The notes under the pieces: model-generated
The model's input: the letters and a program-made list of their open reading frames with translations, nothing else
Told to the model about the DNA's origin: nothing
Databases searched by the model: none
Program-made: the position numbers and the translations under genes
Origin: Candidatus Fermentibacterota bacterium
GTDB lineage: Bacteria > JAFGKV01
DNA: 10,201 bases
Direction: 5' to 3'
Assembly (NCBI GenBank): GCA_030620115.1
Contig: JAUXFG010000141.1
Span: 1-10,201, forward strand
Shown here: positions 6,782 through 10,201 of the stretch, piece by piece
Layout: every line of letters starts with the position of its first letter
How positions within the stretch are numbered: position 1 is the first letter of the stretch

Positions 6782-7813
6782 TTAGTGATTAACTACACAT
6801 AATCTGGGGTCTCTGGCAAGGGCGTTGAGCCACTGCAAGACATGCGGTTTGTGCCAGGGGGCTTGCTTACTGATGCTGGGCGGTTCGGCTTTGGCGAGCA
6901 TCCTGCGTTTGGTCTCCATGTCGATTTCCACATAGATGTGGGTGGTATTGAGATCCGCGTGCCCCAGCCAGTAGCTGACCATGTTGATGTCGTTGCCCGA
7001 GCGCAAGAGATGCATTGCGGTGGTATGTCTGATGGTATGGGGGTTGAGCGGCTTGCTGGTGAGTGACGGTTGTTTGGCTTTGGCCCGAACGCCATACGAG
7101 CGGGTCACATAGCGGATACCGAAGCGGGTGATGGGATCCCCGTTGGCGTTAAGGAACACGTGTTCAATGCCTGCCGTTTTGGGCGTGCGCTGCTCGATGT
7201 AGGCCTCAACGGCAGCGACGGTCTCAGGCCACAGAGGACAGGAACGCTCCTTGTTACCTTTGCCGTGGAGTCTGATCTGTGGCGAGCCGACCAAGCGCAA
7301 GTCGGCAAGCTGAAGGGTCACGATCTCGCTGACGCGGGCGCCGGTATTGTAGAGCAGCAGAAGGAGGGCTCGGTCCCGGATCCCCGTGCGTGAGTTGATA
7401 TCGACAGCATCAAGCACGGCCTGCATTTCGTTCTCTTCGAGATAGTCTATGGTTTTGTGCTTGGTGCGCTTCAGTGGGATAGCACGGACCTGCTGACACT
7501 GCACCAGGAGTATAGGTTCCTCCCGTGCGATAAAGGCGAACAGGCTGCGGATAGCCGCCAGGCGGGAGTTGCGCGTACGGGCGGAGCACCCCCGCGTCTG
7601 TTCGAGGTCATCGAGGAATCTGAGCACGAGCGGTTCGGCAAGATCTTCCACGGCCAGGAGATCCACAGATTTGTGGAGGCTATCCGCAGCGTAACAGAGC
7701 AACAGTTTGACCGTATCGCGGTAGACTCGCACGGTGTTGACCGAGAGCCCTTTCTGCACCGGCAGATAGTGGCTGAAGAATCGTTTCAGCAGGGGGGCCA
7801 AGGGATGAGTCAT
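6782..7813 (-). CDS. ritC: Tyrosine recombinase RitC (third gene of RIT element)
   Basis: This 343-residue XerC/D-like site-specific recombinase has an N-terminal SAM-like core-binding domain (about 1-100) and a C-terminal catalytic domain (about 120-300). The catalytic set is complete: Arg160 (TGARVSE), Lys185 (HGKGNKER), His259 and Arg262 (HTIRH), His285 (LGH) and the nucleophile Tyr294 (THIY). A roughly 45-residue tail after the tyrosine, with WHKPHVLQWLNAL, is in keeping with RitC proteins. ATG 7813 overlaps the ritB stop in an ATGA junction. A GGAG Shine-Dalgarno (7824-7821) lies 7 nt upstream, so translation is probably coupled to ritB. The end of the gene runs through an inner copy of the terminal-repeat motif (6788-6803), and it stops at TAA. 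It should act with RitA and RitB on the element ends. Confidence 0.93.
   Translation of the reverse strand: MTHPLAPLLKRFFSHYLPVQKGLSVNTVRVYRDTVKLLLCYAADSLHKSVDLLAVEDLAEPLVLRFLDDLEQTRGCSARTRNSRLAAIRSLFAFIAREEPILLVQCQQVRAIPLKRTKHKTIDYLEENEMQAVLDAVDINSRTGIRDRALLLLLYNTGARVSEIVTLQLADLRLVGSPQIRLHGKGNKERSCPLWPETVAAVEAYIEQRTPKTAGIEHVFLNANGDPITRFGIRYVTRSYGVRAKAKQPSLTSKPLNPHTIRHTTAMHLLRSGNDINMVSYWLGHADLNTTHIYVEIDMETKRRMLAKAEPPSISKQAPWHKPHVLQWLNALARDPRLCVVNH
6788..6803 (-). repeat. Inner copy of the terminal motif at the left end, inside the ritC 3' end
   Basis: Read on the - strand this is ATTATGTGTAGTTAAT, matching 14 of 16 bases of 6725-6740 in opposite orientation, with 47 bp between them. It encodes the last residues of RitC. 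It is a likely extra recombinase binding half-site. Confidence 0.55.
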
Positions 7814-8718
7814 GATCGTTCTCCGTGAGACGTGACGTTCTTCACATAGTAGGTGTGGAACCGATTGTGGACTTCGCCGAGCAACTCGGCAGTGGGTTGC
7901 AGGTAGACTTGAGTCGAACTGATATCTACATGTCCCATATAGGTAGCAAGGGCCGGAAGCCTGGCGTTGACATCCTGTCCGTCTCGATACCAGGCCAGCA
8001 GCCGATGAACGGCAAAGGTGTGACGTGCGTCATGGATGCGCGGGCCGTGGTGTTTGCTTTTAGCGATGCCGCACTGTGCAAGCAGGCGCTTGAACGTTTG
8101 ATGGACCGAGGAGTGACAGAGCCGCCGACCACGCTCGTTAAGCAACAGTGGCGAGTCCGTCGAGCGAGGTTTTCTCTGCAGCCGTCTGTCGAGGTATTGG
8201 TGCAATGCCTGGGAGGTAGAGCCGCTCAACGCGATCCAGCGAGCCTTGCGGAACTTGCCTTCGGCGATATAGAGCCGCTGCTCATTCACGTAGAAGTGTT
8301 CCACGTTCAGCGCGAAGGTTTCCCCGATCCGTATGCCGGTGCTATAGAGAAGACCCAGCAACGTGTGGAACGTGTGCGGTCGCAAGGATCCAGGGGGCGG
8401 CAGATCAGAGGCGGCTGCCAACAGTGCCCGGACTTCGTCCAAGCTGTAGATATATGGCTGATGAGCCCCATGCGGAGGGGGCGTCCGCAGTGGCTCGGGT
8501 ACATAGCTGAGCGGATCGGTTCCGGCCAGGTATTTACAGAACTGGCGGACCACACTGAAGCGGTTGCCCTGGGTGCGCGGCGCAAGCATCGAAAGAGACT
8601 GCTGATACCGATCGGTGATCTGGCGGGTGAGGCGTGGCTCGCTCAGCTTTTGTTGGACCAGGAAACGGTCGAAATACCCCAACAGGAGAGCCTGCGAAGC
8701 GTAGTCAGTGCCTGACAC
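7810..8718 (-). CDS. ritB: Tyrosine recombinase RitB (second gene of RIT element), start uncertain
   Basis: As drawn from GTG 8718 the product has 302 residues. The catalytic set is complete: Arg130 (TGIRIGE), Lys155 (EGKFRK), His229 and Arg232 (HDARH), His263 (MGH) and Tyr272 (TQVYLQ). The GTG start has no Shine-Dalgarno and is probably not the ancestral start. The same frame continues upstream as KIENFINLRR, which resembles the first helix of RitB-type recombinases. The natural start is ATG 8784, which overlaps the ritA TGA as ATGA and has AGGAGG 7 nt upstream, but its fourth codon is TGA (8775-8773). RitB is thus either made from a weak internal start, made by readthrough, or is a recent pseudogene whose catalytic domain has not yet decayed. 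The 3' end overlaps ritC by 4 bp. Confidence 0.85.
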   Translation of the reverse strand: MSGTDYASQALLLGYFDRFLVQQKLSEPRLTRQITDRYQQSLSMLAPRTQGNRFSVVRQFCKYLAGTDPLSYVPEPLRTPPPHGAHQPYIYSLDEVRALLAAASDLPPPGSLRPHTFHTLLGLLYSTGIRIGETFALNVEHFYVNEQRLYIAEGKFRKARWIALSGSTSQALHQYLDRRLQRKPRSTDSPLLLNERGRRLCHSSVHQTFKRLLAQCGIAKSKHHGPRIHDARHTFAVHRLLAWYRDGQDVNARLPALATYMGHVDISSTQVYLQPTAELLGEVHNRFHTYYVKNVTSHGERS

Positions 8719-8784
8719 ACGACGCAGGTTGATGAAGTTCTCGATCTTTGTCGCTAAACAACTGCACAGCTTTCATGCGCTCAT
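8719..8784 (-). other. Upstream in-frame extension of ritB with TGA at codon 4
   Basis: Reading down from ATG 8784 gives Met-Ser-Ala-stop, then an open stretch (LCSCLATKIENFINLRR) that joins ritB in frame. No ATG, GTG or TTG lies in that stretch before GTG 8718; only CTG codons do. A second ATG at 8776 is in another frame and ends after 23 codons. A single C-to-T change (CGA to TGA) would explain the stop. Confidence 0.7.
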
Positions 8785-10046
8785 TCGCTCACCTCCTGTG
8801 GCCAGTCCAGGGCTACCTGCTTCAGCGCGTTGAAATCCACCTTGGTATAGATGAACGTAGTGGAGAGATGGCGATGGCCGAGGACGTCGGCTACGGCTTT
8901 GAGGGAATGACCCTCCTCGACCATGCGGGTGACAAAGCCATGTCTGAAGGCATGTGTGCCTTTACTCGGGATGTCGATACCGGCAGCCCGTATGCGGCGC
9001 TCCGCCATGGCGGAAAGGATGTCGGGATGAAGCATCGGATGAAACGGTGATCGAGAGGTCAGAAAGACCTCGGGGAAAGAACAATGCGGACGGGCGTTTT
9101 GCAGATAGTCCAGCAGGCTCTCGCCCACCTCCCTGGTCAAGGGCAGGAGACTGTCTTTGCCGTGCTTGGAAGCCTTGAATAGGATCCGGTTCTCGGCCCA
9201 GTCAATATCCTCAAGGCGGAGCGCACGAACCTGTCCGCCACGTACACCATAGGCATGGAGGAGTTGGATAATCGCATAGTCACGACGCCCCGCATCGGTT
9301 GCTCGATTTATGCAGCCCAGTACCTGTTGGGCCTGGGTCTCGGTCAACCCGCGTGGAACCGTGCTCAGCTTGTACGTTCGCAATGTGGGCACTGCCAGGT
9401 CTAGGGGCTGGTGAATATAGCCGTGGTGCAAACAGAACCGGAAAAACGTGCGCAAAGCCGCTTGCATCGAGCGGCGGGCCGATCGGCCCATCCTGTGCGC
9501 ATACCACAGGAAAAACGCCTCAACCCTTTCAGGGCTTAGCCTTTCCAAGCCCTGCCGTGTAGCCTCCGAGCCAAGCCATTCAAGGAATTGACGTATACAA
9601 TGAGCCCGAAGCGCCACGGTGCCTTCAGCGGCATGCCGGTAGCCCCGCATCCACTCCAGGTAAGCATCAACAAGGGGCTGATACTGTGCCTGCCGCGGTA
9701 AGGGATCGAACAGCCCCTTGTGGTGAAGGTAGCCGGTGAAACGATTGATCGAAGAGCGGACTCGATGCAGGTACTCCTCAAGCGGCCCCCGGTTCCGGCA
9801 CCATGAAGGGTACGCCTGGAAGAAGCCCTCAACATCCTTTACCGTAATCCTAACCTGGGGCTTCGCTGTTGGACCGCCCAAGTACTGATTGAAATGTGAT
9901 ACGTTCCCTATATGCGTCCGAATGGACCAGCGGCTGAAGCCCTTGCTCACCAACCAGTCGCAGAACCCATCGAGAAGCTGACACAACGGCCCACTTCGCA
10001 GCCGATCACATGTCCGTGGACACTCAAAGACCTGTTCCAACGCCAT
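8781..10046 (-). CDS. ritA: Tyrosine recombinase RitA (first gene of RIT element)
   Basis: The 421-residue product is the longest of the trio, as expected for RitA. An extra N-terminal region (about 1-115) precedes the core-binding domain (about 120-215) and the catalytic domain (about 232-405). The catalytic set is complete: Arg269 (YGVRGGQ), Lys294 (ASKHGK), His365 and Arg368 (HAFRHG), His391 (LGHRH) and the nucleophile Tyr400 (TTFIY). The ATG has AAGGAGG 5 nt upstream, so the start is firm. A 7-bp hairpin lies just before the Shine-Dalgarno. The gene ends with TGA 8783-8781, overlapping ATG 8784 as ATGA, which is the same junction type as ritB/ritC. RitA would cut and join DNA at the element ends with RitB and RitC, but the division of labour is unknown. 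Confidence 0.94.
   Translation of the reverse strand: MALEQVFECPRTCDRLRSGPLCQLLDGFCDWLVSKGFSRWSIRTHIGNVSHFNQYLGGPTAKPQVRITVKDVEGFFQAYPSWCRNRGPLEEYLHRVRSSINRFTGYLHHKGLFDPLPRQAQYQPLVDAYLEWMRGYRHAAEGTVALRAHCIRQFLEWLGSEATRQGLERLSPERVEAFFLWYAHRMGRSARRSMQAALRTFFRFCLHHGYIHQPLDLAVPTLRTYKLSTVPRGLTETQAQQVLGCINRATDAGRRDYAIIQLLHAYGVRGGQVRALRLEDIDWAENRILFKASKHGKDSLLPLTREVGESLLDYLQNARPHCSFPEVFLTSRSPFHPMLHPDILSAMAERRIRAAGIDIPSKGTHAFRHGFVTRMVEEGHSLKAVADVLGHRHLSTTFIYTKVDFNALKQVALDWPQEVSE
8792..8797 (-). promoter_or_regulatory. Shine-Dalgarno for the ancestral ritB start
   Basis: AGGAGG on the - strand lies within the last codons of ritA, 7 nt before ATG 8784. The spacing is ideal for that ATG and much too far (about 73 nt) from GTG 8718. 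It therefore argues that ATG 8784 is the original ritB start. Confidence 0.75.
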
Positions 10047-10051
10047 AACAA

Positions 10052-10058
10052 CCTCCTT
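10052..10058 (-). promoter_or_regulatory. Shine-Dalgarno for ritA
   Basis: AAGGAGG on the - strand is followed 5 nt later by ATG 10046. It is a strong site that fixes the ritA start. Confidence 0.85.
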
Positions 10059-10060
10059 CC

Positions 10061-10082
10061 CTTGCCCCGTTCATCGGGCAAG
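10061..10082 (-). promoter_or_regulatory. Hairpin in the ritA leader
   Basis: CTTGCCC (10061-10067) and GGGCAAG (10076-10082) are perfect inverted repeats around an 8-nt loop, ending 2-3 nt before the ritA Shine-Dalgarno. There is no following T run, so a simple terminator is unlikely. It may be an operator or a leader structure affecting ritA translation. Confidence 0.4.
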
Positions 10083-10104
10083 TCAGAGATAGCTATAGCA
10101 CGGA

Positions 10105-10119
10105 ATTATGTGCAGCAAT
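10105..10119 (+). repeat. Inner copy of the terminal motif at the right end, upstream of ritA
   Basis: ATTATGTGCAGCAAT keeps 10 of the first 11 bases of ATTATGTGGAG and is inverted relative to the right terminal repeat. The start-to-start distance between inner and terminal motifs is 77 bp here and 78 bp at the left end. It lies in the ritA leader and could let recombinase binding affect ritA expression. Confidence 0.45.
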
Positions 10120-10140
10120 ACCTATCATATGTGTCGGAAT

Positions 10141-10157
10141 GCCCTGGGAATCAGGGC
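10141..10157. repeat. Short perfect inverted repeat inside the right end
   Basis: GCCCTG (10141-10146) and CAGGGC (10152-10157) form a 6-bp stem with a 5-nt loop, 9 bp inside the right terminal repeat. No T run follows. It has no obvious equivalent at the left end. Confidence 0.4.
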
Positions 10158-10166
10158 GAAGGAGGG

Positions 10167-10201
10167 ATCAACTCCACATAATGCGGAACTTCACATAGCA
10201 C
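10167..10201 (-). repeat. Right terminal inverted repeat of the RIT element
   Basis: This is a 35-bp exact reverse complement of 6706-6740. It reaches the last base of the window, so 35 bp is a minimum length. The left end predicts that the palindrome motif follows at once. Confidence 0.95.

Larger units (their letters stand above)
6683..10201 (-). mobile_element. RIT (recombinase in trio) element, right outer end not fully visible
   Basis: Three adjacent same-strand tyrosine recombinases of 421, 302 and 343 aa in ritA-ritB-ritC order, with overlapping junctions and bounded by inverted repeats, define a RIT element. The perfect 35-bp inverted repeat at 6706-6740 and 10167-10201 brackets the genes. 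The left boundary is set near 6682/6683 because RAYT homology ends there and a 20-bp palindrome begins. If that palindrome belongs to the element, a matching copy should follow 10201. There is no cargo gene. RIT elements are known in many phyla, but their transposition mechanism has not been worked out to my knowledge. Confidence 0.9.

Noticed and set aside
7825-8715. 296-aa + strand frame opposite ritB
   Set aside because: The - strand carries a full tyrosine recombinase catalytic set; the opposite frame has no family features.
8773-8775. TGA recoded as an amino acid (alternative genetic code)
   Set aside because: ritA, ritB and the HEAT-repeat gene all end with TGA at sensible places, so TGA is a stop in this organism; a local nonsense change or restart is simpler.
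6782-10046. Integron integrase or prophage integrase with cargo
   Set aside because: Three adjacent overlapping recombinases between perfect inverted repeats and no attC sites, tRNA or phage genes fit a RIT element instead.
10083-10200. Sigma-70 promoter for ritA on the - strand
   Set aside because: TATGAT- and CATAAT-like hexamers exist, but none has a convincing -35 partner at proper spacing.

Overview
The window looks like chromosomal DNA from an uncultivated bacterium of moderate G+C. Large secreted multidomain proteins, a HEAT-repeat protein and a REP-associated transposase are consistent with deep-branching environmental phyla, but nothing in the sequence fixes the taxon. TGA is used as a normal stop.

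Region 1 (1-6135, + strand) is a two-gene unit. The first gene enters from the left edge without its true start. It encodes a very large protein: an N-terminal segment of the kind that follows transglutaminase-like cores in large secreted proteins, a long acidic middle with two tandem related 'LNxDDD...WVEG' modules, and a C-terminal NlpC/P60-like cysteine peptidase domain. A strong Shine-Dalgarno sits 21 bp after its stop, followed by a secreted protein with an NHL/propeller-like N-terminal half and about 12 HEAT repeats. The pair probably acts outside the cytoplasm, one as an enzyme or cell-wall-acting protein and one as a binding scaffold; this is inferred from domains and adjacency only.

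Region 2 (6136-6499) is non-coding. It contains two hairpins that could terminate the upstream unit. The second overlaps a competing long-range inverted repeat.

Region 3 (6500-6682) is the 5' part of a REP-associated tyrosine transposase (RAYT, Y1/IS200-like). It stops inside the codons for its catalytic His-x-His motif because a mobile element is inserted there.

Region 4 (about 6683 to at least 10201) is a RIT (recombinase in trio) element. Three different tyrosine recombinases, ritA-ritB-ritC, are read on the - strand in the order 421, 302 and 343 aa, with ATGA-type junctions. All three have complete R-K-H-R-H-Y catalytic sets. The element is bounded by a perfect 35-bp inverted repeat (6706-6740 and 10167-10201). 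The left end also has a 20-bp perfect palindrome and further oriented copies of the same ATTATGTG-type motif, and each end has an inner copy. The best ritB start (ATG 8784, good Shine-Dalgarno) runs into an in-frame TGA at codon 4, so ritB may be translated abnormally or be decaying. The window stops exactly where the visible right repeat stops, so the outer right end and the rest of the interrupted RAYT gene should lie just beyond it.
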